A program made the translations under genes and the position numbers. This document shows, one piece after another, positions 44,045 through 54,600 of a stretch of DNA of 64,000 bases. The stretch is from Fodinicurvata sediminis DSM 21159 (lineage in GTDB: Bacteria; Pseudomonadota; Alphaproteobacteria; Kiloniellales; DSM-21159). Location: NCBI RefSeq assembly GCF_000420625.1, contig NZ_ATVH01000011.1:434001-498000 (forward strand), written 5' to 3'. Each line of letters opens with the position of its first letter. Position 1 is the stretch's first letter. The notes under the pieces were generated by a model that worked only from the letters and a program-made list of their open reading frames with translations, ran no database searches and had not been told where the DNA came from.

Positions 44045-45106
44045 ATGTCAGAGCGCCAAAGACAGAAGCCTGCTGCATCCGCCCAGACCAAGGACAATCT
44101 GGGTCTTTCGGTGGGAACCTACCCACTCTTGCGGCCGCGGCGGAACCGAACCGATGCCTGGGTGCGCGGCATGGTCGCGGAAGCACGTCTTACTGTGTCC
44201 GATCTGATCTGGCCTATCTTCCTGCGCGAAGACGACAATCCTGCTTTTGAAATTGTCTCGATGCCGGGCATTTCGCGGTTGACCATAGAGGAAGCCGTCC
44301 AGGCCGCTCGCCAGGCAGCCGACCTCGGGATTCCAGCGCTGGCTGTTTTCCCCTGTATTGGAGAAGACCGCAAGAATCCCGACTGCACGGAAGCCGTCAA
44401 TCCCGACAACCTGGTTTGTCGCGCCGTATCCGCCATCAAGAAGGCCGTGCCTCAGATTGGCATCATCTGTGACGTCGCGCTCGATCCCTTCAATGCCAAC
44501 GGGCATGACGGGCTGGTTCACGACGGCCGTGTCCTGAACGATGAGACCATCGCCATTCTTTGTCAGCAGGCGATCGTTCAGGCCCGTGCAGGCTGCGATA
44601 TCATTGCACCATCCGACATGATGGATGGTCGTGTCGGAGCCATTCGCTGTGCACTGGATCAGGCCGAACTTCAAGACGTGAAGATCTGTTCCTATGCGGC
44701 AAAGTACGCCAGCGCCTTCTATGGGCCTTTTCGTGATGCCGTAGGCTCGGGAGGCAAACTGGTCGGTGACAAGCAAACCTATCAGATGAACCCCGCCAAC
44801 AGCGACGAGGCTCTGCGCGAAGTTGCAATGGACCTGTCCGAAGGCGCAGACATGGTGATGGTCAAGCCCGGGATGCCCTATCTGGATGTCTTGCAGCGCA
44901 TCAAGGAACGCTTTTCCGTTCCAACCTTCGCCTATCAGGTCAGTGGCGAATACGCCATGATTGAAGCAGCAGCCTCAAATGGTTGGCTGGATGGCGAGAA
45001 AGCCATGATGGAATCCCTGATCTGCTTCAAGCGCTCCGGCGCAGATGCGATCTTCACATATTTCGCACCGAGAATTGCGGAACGCCTGCAGAACAGCTCA
45101 CTCTAG
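44045..45106 (+). CDS. hemB: Delta-aminolevulinic acid dehydratase
   Basis: This 353-aa enzyme condenses two 5-aminolevulinates into porphobilinogen in haem synthesis. It contains RPRRNRTDAWVRGMVAE, LIWPIFLREDDN, DIIAPSDMMDGRVGAIR, KICSYAAKYASAFYGPFRDA (first Schiff-base Lys region) and VMVKPGMPYLDVL (second Lys). The ATG at 44045 has GGAAAG upstream; an open frame back to 43967 overlaps the metY terminator and is not used. Confidence 0.96.
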   Translation: MSERQRQKPAASAQTKDNLGLSVGTYPLLRPRRNRTDAWVRGMVAEARLTVSDLIWPIFLREDDNPAFEIVSMPGISRLTIEEAVQAARQAADLGIPALAVFPCIGEDRKNPDCTEAVNPDNLVCRAVSAIKKAVPQIGIICDVALDPFNANGHDGLVHDGRVLNDETIAILCQQAIVQARAGCDIIAPSDMMDGRVGAIRCALDQAELQDVKICSYAAKYASAFYGPFRDAVGSGGKLVGDKQTYQMNPANSDEALREVAMDLSEGADMVMVKPGMPYLDVLQRIKERFSVPTFAYQVSGEYAMIEAAASNGWLDGEKAMMESLICFKRSGADAIFTYFAPRIAERLQNSSL

Positions 45107-46089
45107 CCTGCATCTATCATCCTGCGTGCAAAGATCGCTGTACAGCGATCATGCCAAGGAACCCGGCTGCCCTGTCCATGAAATCCCACATGCCCGCCTG
45201 ATTGCGGCATGCAGAGACTCAATGCCGGAGTATTCTGCCAGTCGTAGCCGCGATAGATGACACTGGGTATCCAGGGGTCATCCTCGGCATGCAGCACCAA
45301 ACAGGGCACGGATATCTGGTCCAGGAAATTGAGGGCAGAATTCTGATGGTAGTAATCCCCGGCACCCACAAAGCCATTGCGCGGCGCTGTCAGGTATTCA
45401 TCAAAGTCCCACACCGAGTGCAGTTTCATCAGCCGGTGCCGATCTCGCACTTCATCTGGTTGTGCGCTCGCCATGACCTCCTGACGCATGCTATTCAACA
45501 GATAGCGGTGATATACACGATTGCGTGGTCTCATGATCGCTTCCTGGGTGCGCAACAGGTCAATCGGTGCCGATACGGAAACCGCGAAACGTATCGGAAG
45601 TGGAAACTCTCCTTCCCCCAGGAACTTCAGAATCATGTTCGCGCCCAAGGAATATCCCACCAGAAAGACGCCGCGCCGTTTCAATGCGGGAAATTCTTGT
45701 CCGAGCTGGCTTAGAACAGCCCGAAGGTCCTGGCTTCGACCGGCATGATAGGACTGTCGGCACAGCGGTCCGGAAGGGCCAGCCCCGCGGTGGTTTAAGC
45801 GCAGCACATCCCAGCCTTCCTTCAACAGGGTCTGGGCTGTACTGCGCATATATAAAGAATTCTCACTTCCTGTCAGTCCATGCAGCAACAGACCCAGTGG
45901 GTAGGCCCCTGCTTCATCGGCCTGGTTCAATGTTCCCAGCAAGCAATCACCATCATACTGTTGAAAGGTCAGACTGCATGAGGGCCAGCGGCCAAGACGA
46001 GCAACCGGCCTGACAATCATGTTGCGCAGGGTCTGCAGATCCCCACCAATCCAAGGGGAACGCGGCTTGAAAACAGGCAAATTCATCAT
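45103..46089 (-). CDS. Alpha/beta hydrolase, YheT family
   Basis: This protein of about 328 aa has the YheT features: FKPRSPWIGGDLQTLRNMIV at the N-terminus, LLLHGLTGSENSLYMRSTAQ (oxyanion region), RLNHRGAGPS, and the nucleophile elbow VGYSLGANMILKFLG. The catalytic Asp lies in HAEDDPWIP and the His in SGGHVGFHG. The substrate is unknown. A GTG start at 46104 is an alternative. It overlaps the hemB stop by 4 bases tail to tail. Confidence 0.88.
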   Translation of the reverse strand: MMNLPVFKPRSPWIGGDLQTLRNMIVRPVARLGRWPSCSLTFQQYDGDCLLGTLNQADEAGAYPLGLLLHGLTGSENSLYMRSTAQTLLKEGWDVLRLNHRGAGPSGPLCRQSYHAGRSQDLRAVLSQLGQEFPALKRRGVFLVGYSLGANMILKFLGEGEFPLPIRFAVSVSAPIDLLRTQEAIMRPRNRVYHRYLLNSMRQEVMASAQPDEVRDRHRLMKLHSVWDFDEYLTAPRNGFVGAGDYYHQNSALNFLDQISVPCLVLHAEDDPWIPSVIYRGYDWQNTPALSLCMPQSGGHVGFHGQGSRVPWHDRCTAIFARRMIDAG

Positions 46090-46259
46090 CTTCGTGGACA
46101 ACACTCACATAACCGATAAAACGTCACACCAACACGCGACAGGAAAGACCGCGCCTTGACCCATAGATCACAGAATTGTCGCTTCGCTTTTCCCTGGGAG
46201 CTCTGGCAGGAGCCTGATACTGCTTCCTGTCAAGTATCCCACGTCCAGCGATCCATCTG

Positions 46260-47561
46260 ATGACAGACAGTCAGGAAATTCAGAGCAAGCGTTCGGCTTC
46301 CCGTCCTGCTCAGGCGGCCTGGTGCCTGTTTGATTGGGCCAATCAGGGCTATCCGACCGTCATAGAGACCTTCATATTCGCAACCTTCTTTACCCAGGCC
46401 GTGGCAGCTTCACCGACAGAAGGCACCGCACTTTGGGGATACACATTGAGTGTGGCCGGCGTGCTGATCGTCGTTCTTAGCCCGATCCTGGGCGCCATAA
46501 GCGATGAAGGCGGTCGCAGGAAACCTTGGCTGCTGTTCTTTTCTTTCTGCTGCGTCAGCGCCTGCGCCCTTCTCTGGTTCACGCAACCTGATCCCTCATG
46601 GGTGGTTTGGGCCCTGATCTTTTTCGGCATCAGTGCCACGACCTTCGAGTTCACGCAGATTTTCTATAATGCAATGCTATCAGATTTGGTACCCATGCAT
46701 CGTATCGGTCGCCTGTCAGGATTTGGGTGGGCAGCCGGATATGCCGGAGGCCTGACGGTTCTGAGCCTGATCCTGTTGCTTTTTGTACAACCCGAAACGC
46801 CCTGGCTTGGACTGGACAAGGAAAACGGTGAGCATGTGCGCATCTCGGCACTGATCGTTGCTGGCTGGTGGATCCTCTTCAGCCTTCCCTTGTTCATGTT
46901 GGTGCCCGATCAGCCGTCCCGCCATCTTCCCCTTCGTCAAGCCGCCACACAAGGTATACGGACCCTGGTGGATACACTCAGGAACATCCGTCATTATTCG
47001 AATGTGGCGCGCTTCCTGGTCGCCCGCATGATCTACAATGACGGCCTCAACACACTCTTCGCCTTCGGCGCGATCTATGCCGCTGGCACATTCGGCATGG
47101 AGTTCCAGGAAATCCTGCTCTTTGGAATTGTCCTGAACATCTCGGCCGGCGTCGGTGCTCTAGCTTTTGGTCTGATAGATGAATATATCGGCAGCAAACG
47201 CATCATAATGCTGTCCCTCATCGCACTCATCATCATCGGCATTCTTCTTATCCTGACAACTTCGGTTACCCTCTTCTGGGGGCTCGGAGTTGCCATCGGC
47301 TGCTTCTTCGGCCCAGTTCAGTCAGCCAGCAGGGCCATGATGGCTCAGATTTCACCACGTGGCCTTGAAGCCCGGATGTTTGGGCTCTACTCGCTGTCGG
47401 GCAAGGCGATTGCTTTCGTTGGGCCGGCGATCCTTGGTTTGGTAACCGATGTGTTTGATAGCCAGCGCGCAGGAATGGCAACCATTGCAGTCTTCTTCCT
47501 GGTCGGCCTTGTCGTGTTGGCCGGCGTAAAGGATCCGCGCAGACCACCGCTGGAGAAGTGA
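46260..47561 (+). CDS. MFS transporter, UMF1/Atg22-like
   Basis: This 433-aa protein has 11-12 transmembrane helices. The N-terminus AWCLFDWANQGYPTVIETFI is diagnostic for the UMF1 (vacuole effluxer Atg22-like) family, as is GAISDEGGRRKPWLLFFSF after helix 2 and IGRLSGFGWAAGYAGGLTVL in the middle. The transported substrate is not known. Confidence 0.9.
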   Translation: MTDSQEIQSKRSASRPAQAAWCLFDWANQGYPTVIETFIFATFFTQAVAASPTEGTALWGYTLSVAGVLIVVLSPILGAISDEGGRRKPWLLFFSFCCVSACALLWFTQPDPSWVVWALIFFGISATTFEFTQIFYNAMLSDLVPMHRIGRLSGFGWAAGYAGGLTVLSLILLLFVQPETPWLGLDKENGEHVRISALIVAGWWILFSLPLFMLVPDQPSRHLPLRQAATQGIRTLVDTLRNIRHYSNVARFLVARMIYNDGLNTLFAFGAIYAAGTFGMEFQEILLFGIVLNISAGVGALAFGLIDEYIGSKRIIMLSLIALIIIGILLILTTSVTLFWGLGVAIGCFFGPVQSASRAMMAQISPRGLEARMFGLYSLSGKAIAFVGPAILGLVTDVFDSQRAGMATIAVFFLVGLVVLAGVKDPRRPPLEK

Positions 47562-47630
47562 ATGCGAAACACCTGGCACTTGTGACACACTGGAAACAGA
47601 ATTCCTTTCATGAACCGGTGAACGACCAGG

Positions 47631-49067
47631 ATGTCTCCAGCCAGATTCCTTTCCCGCCCCTTTCGCGTCCTTTTCTTCACCCTGCTTCTGGCAATAGGAG
47701 CAAGCCTGACGTGGCTCGCCCCGACCTCGCCGTCCGGTCAGGAACCCGAAGGGTACCAACCCGATGTCCTGGTGCTCAACTATCAAGGGCCCATCGGGCC
47801 TGCCAGCTCCGAATACCTGTCCCAAGGCCTGGCCAAAGCCCGAGAGCGTGAGGCAGAGCTTATTGTCCTGCGCCTGGACACCCCCGGGGGGCTCGATGAC
47901 AGCATGCGCCAGATGATACGTGACATCCTGGCTTCCCCCGTCCCTGTCGCTGTCTATGTTGCCCCAGGCGGAGCGCGCGCTGCCAGTGCAGGAACCTATA
48001 TCCTTTATGCCGCGCATGTCGCGGCCATGGCACCTGGTACCAACCTTGGAGCGGCCACCCCGATCCGCATGGGCGGATTGCCTCTGCCTTTTGGGGGGGA
48101 TAGTTCGGAGGAATCCTCGACACAGGACGCCGACAGCGAAGATACCGAAGAAAACAGTTCGCTTGAGGAACTGGATACGTCTTCGACGAAGACCCTCGAG
48201 GATGCTGTTGCCTACATACGCGCCTTGGCGCGCCTGCGTGATCGAAATGCAGATTGGGCCGAGCGTGCAGTCCGACAATCGGCAAGCCTTTCCCACAGTG
48301 AAGCACTGGAAGAAGGTGTCATCGATTACGAGGCACGTACGCTGGAGAACCTTCTGGAACAGATAGACGGCATGTTCGTCGCCCTTCCCGAAGACCGACG
48401 AACACGCCTGTCCACTTCGAATGCCACGGTCGATGAAATCAATCCTGACTGGCGGATTGAGCTGCTGGCTATCATCACCAATCCGAATCTGACCCTGATC
48501 TTCCTGATGCTGGGTGTGTACGGATTGATCTTCGAATTCATGAATCCTGGCATGTTCTTTCCAGGCATCGTTGGCGCCATATGCCTGCTTCTGGGTCTGT
48601 ATTCCGTAGCCGTCCTACCCGTAAACCTGACCGGTTTTGCCTTGTTGCTTCTGGGCCTGATACTGATGGTAGGCGAAGCCTTTGCCCCGTCCTTTGGAGT
48701 TCTGGGTATTGGTGGTGTTGCAGCCTTTGTACTGGGAGGCACACTGCTGTTCGATTCAAGCATGCCAGGATACGAGATCTCACCCTGGACCATTGGGGTC
48801 ATGACCCTGATCAGCGTACTATTGCTGATTATTGTCCTCCGCATGGCGATTCGATCCCACCGAAGGCCCATTCAGGCCGGTGCTGAAGAGATGATCGGAC
48901 AACAGGCAGAGGTTCTGAAATGGAGCGGCGGCAAGGGGTATATCTTCGTGCATGGCGAACGCTGGAAGGCCGTGTGCGACGAGCCATTGAAGAAGGGTCA
49001 GACCGTCGAGATTCTTACCCTTGACGGCCTGACCGCACAGGTCAGGTCTATTGAAACCGACAGGTAA
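47631..49067 (+). CDS. nfeD: NfeD-family membrane serine protease
   Basis: This 478-aa protein has an N-terminal signal/anchor and a ClpP-like protease domain: LRLDTPGGLDDSMRQMIRDI, the Ser in GGARAASAGTYILYA, and a Lys in TSSTKTLEDAVAYIRALARL. It then has four membrane helices and a C-terminal OB-fold domain (GAEEMIGQQAEVLKWSGGKG). NfeD proteins act with the adjacent slipin, cleaving its C-terminus. The slipin gene follows by 32 bases. Confidence 0.93.
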   Translation: MSPARFLSRPFRVLFFTLLLAIGASLTWLAPTSPSGQEPEGYQPDVLVLNYQGPIGPASSEYLSQGLAKAREREAELIVLRLDTPGGLDDSMRQMIRDILASPVPVAVYVAPGGARAASAGTYILYAAHVAAMAPGTNLGAATPIRMGGLPLPFGGDSSEESSTQDADSEDTEENSSLEELDTSSTKTLEDAVAYIRALARLRDRNADWAERAVRQSASLSHSEALEEGVIDYEARTLENLLEQIDGMFVALPEDRRTRLSTSNATVDEINPDWRIELLAIITNPNLTLIFLMLGVYGLIFEFMNPGMFFPGIVGAICLLLGLYSVAVLPVNLTGFALLLLGLILMVGEAFAPSFGVLGIGGVAAFVLGGTLLFDSSMPGYEISPWTIGVMTLISVLLLIIVLRMAIRSHRRPIQAGAEEMIGQQAEVLKWSGGKGYIFVHGERWKAVCDEPLKKGQTVEILTLDGLTAQVRSIETDR

Positions 49068-49099
49068 CGCCATTTCCGATGGCTTAGGAGTGCTGTCCA

Positions 49100-49879
49100 A
49101 TGTTTCTCGATCTTATAATCTATCCAGTCATCGCCGTGCTTCTGCTGGTTTTGCTGGCCGCTTCCCTGCGGATCCTGCGGGAGTACGACCGTGCGGTTGT
49201 CTTTACGCTTGGCCGCTTCACCGGGGTCAAGGGACCTGGGTTGATCATCCTGATCCCCTTCATCCAGCAAATGGTTCGTGTGGATACGAGGACCCTGGTC
49301 CTGGATGTTCCCAGCCAGGATGTCATTTCCCAGGATAATGTTTCCGTGCAGGTAAATGCAGTCATCTACTTTCGGGTCGTGGATGCCTCGAAATCTGTTA
49401 TCCAGGTCGAAAACTACATGCAGGCGACCAGTCAGATCGCTCAGACCACCCTTCGGTCCGTATTGGGCAAGCACGAATTGGATGAAATGCTTTCCGAACG
49501 CGACAAACTGAACAATGACATCCAGGAAATCCTGGATAATCAGACGGATTCCTGGGGCATCAAGATTGCAAACGTCGAGATCAAACATGTCGATATCGAT
49601 GAAAGCATGGTGCGGGCCATCGCAAAGCAGGCAGAAGCCGAACGTGTGCGCCGGGCCAAGATCATCAATGCGGAAGGCGAACAGCAGGCGGCACAGAAGC
49701 TCGTCGAAGCAGCTGAAGTGCTGAGCAGCATCCCGGAAGCGATGCAGTTGCGCTATCTCTCAACCCTGCAGGACATTGCGGGAGAGAACAGCTCCACAAT
49801 TGTCTTCCCATTTCCCGTCGATATGGCGTCGACGCTGCAATCCTTTCTGAAGGGAGGACAGCTGCGCACCGACAGTTGA
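49100..49879 (+). CDS. Slipin (SPFH/stomatin-like protein)
   Basis: This 259-aa protein has one N-terminal membrane helix and an SPFH domain: [20 protein letters not shown], then [20 protein letters not shown] and [19 protein letters not shown]. The C-terminal helix [20 protein letters not shown] leads to a hydrophobic tail. It organises membrane microdomains with its partner NfeD. Confidence 0.95.
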   Translation: MFLDLIIYPVIAVLLLVLLAASLRILREYDRAVVFTLGRFTGVKGPGLIILIPFIQQMVRVDTRTLVLDVPSQDVISQDNVSVQVNAVIYFRVVDASKSVIQVENYMQATSQIAQTTLRSVLGKHELDEMLSERDKLNNDIQEILDNQTDSWGIKIANVEIKHVDIDESMVRAIAKQAEAERVRRAKIINAEGEQQAAQKLVEAAEVLSSIPEAMQLRYLSTLQDIAGENSSTIVFPFPVDMASTLQSFLKGGQLRTDS

Positions 49880-49896
49880 ACCAGTCATCAAATGAT

Positions 49897-49974
49897 CATG
49901 ACTGCAGATTTCCAGTGGTGAGACATATATCAATCTGATATATGCAACCAAGCTAAGATTGATCTGCAGTCATG
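49897..49974. promoter_or_regulatory. Nested inverted repeats in the padR control region
   Basis: An outer 13-bp perfect inverted repeat is formed by CATGACTGCAGAT (49897-49909) and ATCTGCAGTCATG (49962-49974). It surrounds an inner 21-bp palindrome, CATATATCA-ATC-TGATATATG (49924-49944), with centres 1.5 bases apart. The right outer arm includes the padR start codon. The inner AT-rich palindrome looks like a PadR operator and suggests autoregulation; the outer repeat could be a second operator or an RNA hairpin at the start codon. Confidence 0.65.
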
Positions 49975-50559
49975 GATACACGCACACTTTGCCTGGCAGT
50001 CCTTCAACGTGGGACAGCCAGCGGATACGAGATCAAGAAACAACTGGAAGAGATGCCCTATCGCATCTTCCAGGAATCAGGTTTTGGCGCGATCTACCCT
50101 GCCCTGACCCGCTTGCTGGAAGCCGGGCATGTCACCGTCAAGGCACAGGCTCAACGCAAACGGCCTGACAAGAAAGTCTATGCCATAACCAGTAATGGCC
50201 GGCAGGCGCTCAAGGAAACACTGCTGAATCCCCCCGCACAGGACCGTTACCGATCGGATTTCCTGTTTCTCGTGTTCCACTCGGAATTGTTGTCGCGTGA
50301 ACAGCTGGTCATGCTGCTGGACACACGCATAGACGAAATGAAAGGCACGATCGATCAGATGAAAGCCTGTGATCTTTCTGGCTCTCCTCCGGGCGCACGT
50401 TTTGTCCATGGCTATGGACTGACCTACTACGAGAATGCCCTCACCTACCTGTGCACGCACAGAGAGTGGCTGATTGCGGAAACGGAAGCCAGACAACAGG
50501 CAAAATCTGCTTCACTCCATGCCAATGTCCTCAATGCGGCGACTGGAGATGACAGATGA
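49972..50559 (+). CDS. PadR-family transcriptional regulator
   Basis: This 195-aa protein has the PadR winged helix: LCLAVLQRGTASGYEIKKQL, then FGAIYPALTRLLEAGHVTVK and KKVYAITSNGRQALKETLLN. A C-terminal helical dimerisation region follows. The gene is first in a coupled operon with an MFP and an RND pump, so it probably represses the pump in the absence of a drug or metabolite. Confidence 0.93.
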   Translation: MDTRTLCLAVLQRGTASGYEIKKQLEEMPYRIFQESGFGAIYPALTRLLEAGHVTVKAQAQRKRPDKKVYAITSNGRQALKETLLNPPAQDRYRSDFLFLVFHSELLSREQLVMLLDTRIDEMKGTIDQMKACDLSGSPPGARFVHGYGLTYYENALTYLCTHREWLIAETEARQQAKSASLHANVLNAATGDDR

Positions 50560-51668
50560 AGCGATCCTATCTGCTCGCGTTGATCATAGCTCTTGGTGCT
50601 GCAGCTTGGCTCGTCTTGGGTACAATTCTTCAGGGGGAAGAAGACCGCGAGCTCGAGAAGGAACCTGCCACCATCAGTCAGGACACGGAAATACAAAGGG
50701 TTCAGGTGCGCACACAATCGGCCCGCCCTTATGTGGAAGAAGTGCGTATAACGGGGCACAGTGAAGCGAACCGCCTTGTCAATCTGAGAACGGAACAATC
50801 AGGACCGATCGAAGCACTGCCGATTTCAAAAGGGAACCAGGTAGCAGAAGGTGAAACCATACTGCGCATAGCAGAGCAGGATCGTGGCGCCGCCCTGACA
50901 GAAGCACGCGCAAGGACGGCTCAAAGGCGCATTGAGTTCCAGGCTTCAGAGCGTCTCAGGGACCAGGGATTTCGGGCCGAAACACAATTCGCCGAAGCAC
51001 GCGCGGCCTTTGATCAGGCGCTTGCTGCAGAAAGGCGTGCTGAGATTCAGGTTGAACAATTGACTCTGGAGGCGCCTTTCGCAGGCGTTCTTGAAACGCG
51101 TGATGTCGAATTGGGCGACTACGTCGACCTTGGACAGGAAGTCGCACAGATCATCGATCTGGACCCAATCATTTTCGTTGCCATGCTGAATGAACAGCAA
51201 CGTCCGGGACTTCTGACCGGTGGCCCGGGGACAGTACGCCTGCCAGACGGGCAGCAACTCGATGGGCAAATTCGCTATATTTCTTCCGCAGCGAACCAAG
51301 ATACACGCAGTTTCCGGGTGGAGCTTGAGGTCGAGAACAGCGATCACAGTATTCCAGCCGGTATTACCGCTGAACTTTTCCTGCCGCGCAGGACCGTGAA
51401 GGCTCACAGAATTTCACCTGCCATCCTGACCTTGACCGACGAAGGGTTGCTCGGCGTGCGCAGCGTCGAGGATGGAAAGGTCGTCTTTCACGAAGTCGAG
51501 ATAGCTCACCAGGACAGTGACGGGGCCTGGGTCACCGGCCTTCCCGAAGAAGTTACCCTGATCACTGTGGGGCAGGAATTCGTGCGGGATGGACAGGAAG
51601 TAGACCCCGTACCGGAAGAGGACAGTGCAGTCTCAAGCTCCAACGCACCAGATGAGCCGCATACGTGA
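50556..51668 (+). CDS. RND efflux periplasmic adaptor (MFP)
   Basis: This 370-aa protein has an N-terminal membrane anchor (LALIIALGAAAWLVLGTI) and a HlyD-type core. SEANRLVNLRTEQSGPIEAL precedes the lipoyl segment GNQVAEGETILRIAEQDRGA. A helical hairpin and QLTLEAPFAGVLETRDVELG follow. It links the inner-membrane pump to an outer-membrane channel not encoded here. Start overlaps the padR stop. Confidence 0.93.
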   Translation: MKRSYLLALIIALGAAAWLVLGTILQGEEDRELEKEPATISQDTEIQRVQVRTQSARPYVEEVRITGHSEANRLVNLRTEQSGPIEALPISKGNQVAEGETILRIAEQDRGAALTEARARTAQRRIEFQASERLRDQGFRAETQFAEARAAFDQALAAERRAEIQVEQLTLEAPFAGVLETRDVELGDYVDLGQEVAQIIDLDPIIFVAMLNEQQRPGLLTGGPGTVRLPDGQQLDGQIRYISSAANQDTRSFRVELEVENSDHSIPAGITAELFLPRRTVKAHRISPAILTLTDEGLLGVRSVEDGKVVFHEVEIAHQDSDGAWVTGLPEEVTLITVGQEFVRDGQEVDPVPEEDSAVSSSNAPDEPHT

Positions 51669-54600
51669 AAAGCCTGATTCATGCAGCTCTGACGCATAGT
51701 CGCACAGTGGTGGCAACACTGCTGCTGCTTCTTGTTGCAGGCTTCTACACCTACGTAACCATTCCCAAGGAAGCCGAGCCAGACGTCAATATACCCATAA
51801 TTTATGTCTCCTTGGCGCAGACCGGAATTTCGCCCGAAGACGCAGAACGCCTGCTGGTCAAGCCGATGGAGCAGGAATTGTCGTCCGTGGAGGGCGTCAA
51901 GGAAATGCGCTCTACGGCCTTCCTGGGTGGTGGCTTTGTCCTTCTGGAATTCGAGGCGGGTTTCAATATTGACGAAGCCATGGCTGATGTCCGCGAACAG
52001 AGCGATATCGCGCAGGCAGAGTTGCCGGAAGATGCCGAGGAACCGCGTGTGTCCGAGGTCAATCTCAGCCTGTTTCCAATCCTTGTCGTTACGCTATCCG
52101 GTGATGTCCAGGAACGCACGCTCCTGACCATTGCCCGTCGCCTGCAGGATAATCTGGAAGGTTTGCCGAACGTACTCGAAGCGAATATCGGCGGTGACAG
52201 GGAAGAACTGATAGAGCTGCTTGTTGATCCGGTTATGATCGACAGCTACGCCCTGGATGCGCAGCAAGTGCTGCAATCTGTCGATCGCTCCAACCGGGTC
52301 GTAGCTGCGGGTGAAATTGACACCGGCGCAGGCCGGTTCCCCGTCAAGGTTCCAGGATTGTTCGAATCCAACCAGGACATCCTGAACATGCCGGTCAAAT
52401 CCAGCGGCGATTCCGTTGTGACCTTTGGCGACATCGGCACCCTGCGCCCGACGTTCGTGGATCCCAGCGACATCGTTCGGGTCAACGGCAAACCGGCACT
52501 GGCGATCGAGATATCGAAGCGAACCGGCACCAACATCATCGAGACCATCGAGCAGGTTAAAGCGGTTGTGGAAGCCAGTCGGCAGGCCTGGCCCGAAGAG
52601 ATCCAGGTCAATTACAACCAGGACAAGTCGACGGATATCAGAACCATGCTGGCCGACCTGCAGAACAATGTCCTGACGGCTGTTCTGCTGGTGATGATCG
52701 TGATTGTTGCTGCCATGGGACTGCGTTCTGCTGGTCTTGTCGGCGTCGCAATCCCCGGCTCTTTCCTGACCGGAATGCTCGTCCTGAGTATGCTCGGATT
52801 CACGGTCAACATCGTCGTGCTCTTCAGCCTGATCCTGGCTGTGGGCATGCTGGTGGATGGGGCAATTGTTGTTACGGAATATGCCGACCGTAAGATGGTG
52901 GAAGGCCTGCCCCGGGAAGAAGCCTATGGACTTGCGAGCAATCGCATGGCTTGGCCCATCATAGCCTCGACCGCCACAACGCTCAGTGCATTCCTGCCCT
53001 TGATCTTCTGGCCGGGGACCGTCGGCGAGTTCATGAAGTACCTGCCCATCACATTGCTGGCCACCTTGACAGCTTCTCTATTGATGGCACTGATCTTCAT
53101 CCCCGTCCTGGGGGCCCGTTTCGGAAAACCCGGAGAGGCTGCTTCCTCACGGAAGATGCGTGCGCTTTCTTCCGGAGACAGGGTGCAGTTGCAGCAAATG
53201 GGAGGCCCAACAGGACGCTATGTTAGTTTCCTGCGAAAAGCCCTGACTCATCCCGGCAAGATCATTCTTGCCGCGGTCATCGTGCTTGTCATGGCTCAGG
53301 GAAGCTATGCTGTTTTCGGCAAAGGCGTCGAGTTTTTCCCCGAAGTCGAGCCGGAGAATCTGTCTGTCTGGGTTCATGGTCGTGGCAATATGTCGATCCA
53401 GGAACGAGACGAACTTGTGGCAGGTGTGGAACAGGAAATCCTGGACCTCGCCAAGGATAAGGGAGAATTCCACTCGATCTATACCCAGACATTGACCACG
53501 GCCGGACAGCAAGACGATTCAGAGCCCGAAGATCTTATCGGACGCATCCAGCTTGAATTCGTCGACTGGTTTGCCCGACGCCAAGCGGACGAGATCATAT
53601 CGGACCTGCGTGAGCGAACGGCAGATCTGCCAGGCATCTCGGTTGAGTTCCGAAAACAGGAAGCCGGGCCGCCAGTCGGAAAACCAATACAAGTCCGAGT
53701 CTCCTCGCCTGACCCCGATCGGATTGAACCCGTCGTCGAACAGATACTTGGGGCAATGGAGGATATTGGTGGTTTCGTGGATATGGAGGACGGGAAACCC
53801 CTGCCCGGGATCGAATGGGAAATGACCGTAGATCGTGCGCAGGCGTCAAAGTTCGGCGCTGACGTCACCTTGATCGGATCCTATGTTCAGATGGCAACGA
53901 AGGGATTGGAGATCGGAACCTATCGGACCGATCAAAGCGACGAGGAAATCGACATCGTCGTCCGCTATCCGCGAGAAAACCGCAATGTATCGCAACTCGA
54001 CAACATCCGGGTTGAAACGGATGCAGGCCTGATCCCGATCAGCAATTTCGTTGATCTGCAGCCATCCCAGAAGGTTTCCCAGTTGAGACGCGTCGAGGGA
54101 AACCGCACCATGACCATTCGCAGTGACGTCGAGCCCGGTATCCTCCCCGACGACAAGGTTCAGGAAATCCGGCAGTGGCTGGAAACGGCGGATATAGATC
54201 CGGCAGTGAGCATTTCCTTTACAGGTGAGGACGAAGAGCAGAGAGAAGCACAGGATTTCCTGGTCAAGGCCTTCATTATCGCACTGTTCCTCATGGCGAT
54301 TATACTGGTCACGCAATTCAATTCCTTCTATAGCGCCTTCCTTATCCTGTCTGCCGTCGTGCTCTCGACAATAGGCGTGATGCTGGGGCTCCTGGTAACG
54401 GGCCAGCCTTTCGGGGTCGTGATGAGCGGAATTGGGGTCATCGCCTTGGCCGGTATCGTCGTAAACAACAACATCATTCTCATCGATACCTTTGACCGCA
54501 TCAAACTGGAAGCCCCCACTCCTCTAGACGCAATCCTGAGAACCTGTGCACAACGCTTCAGACCGGTCATGCTGACGACGATCACGACCATCCTGGGACT

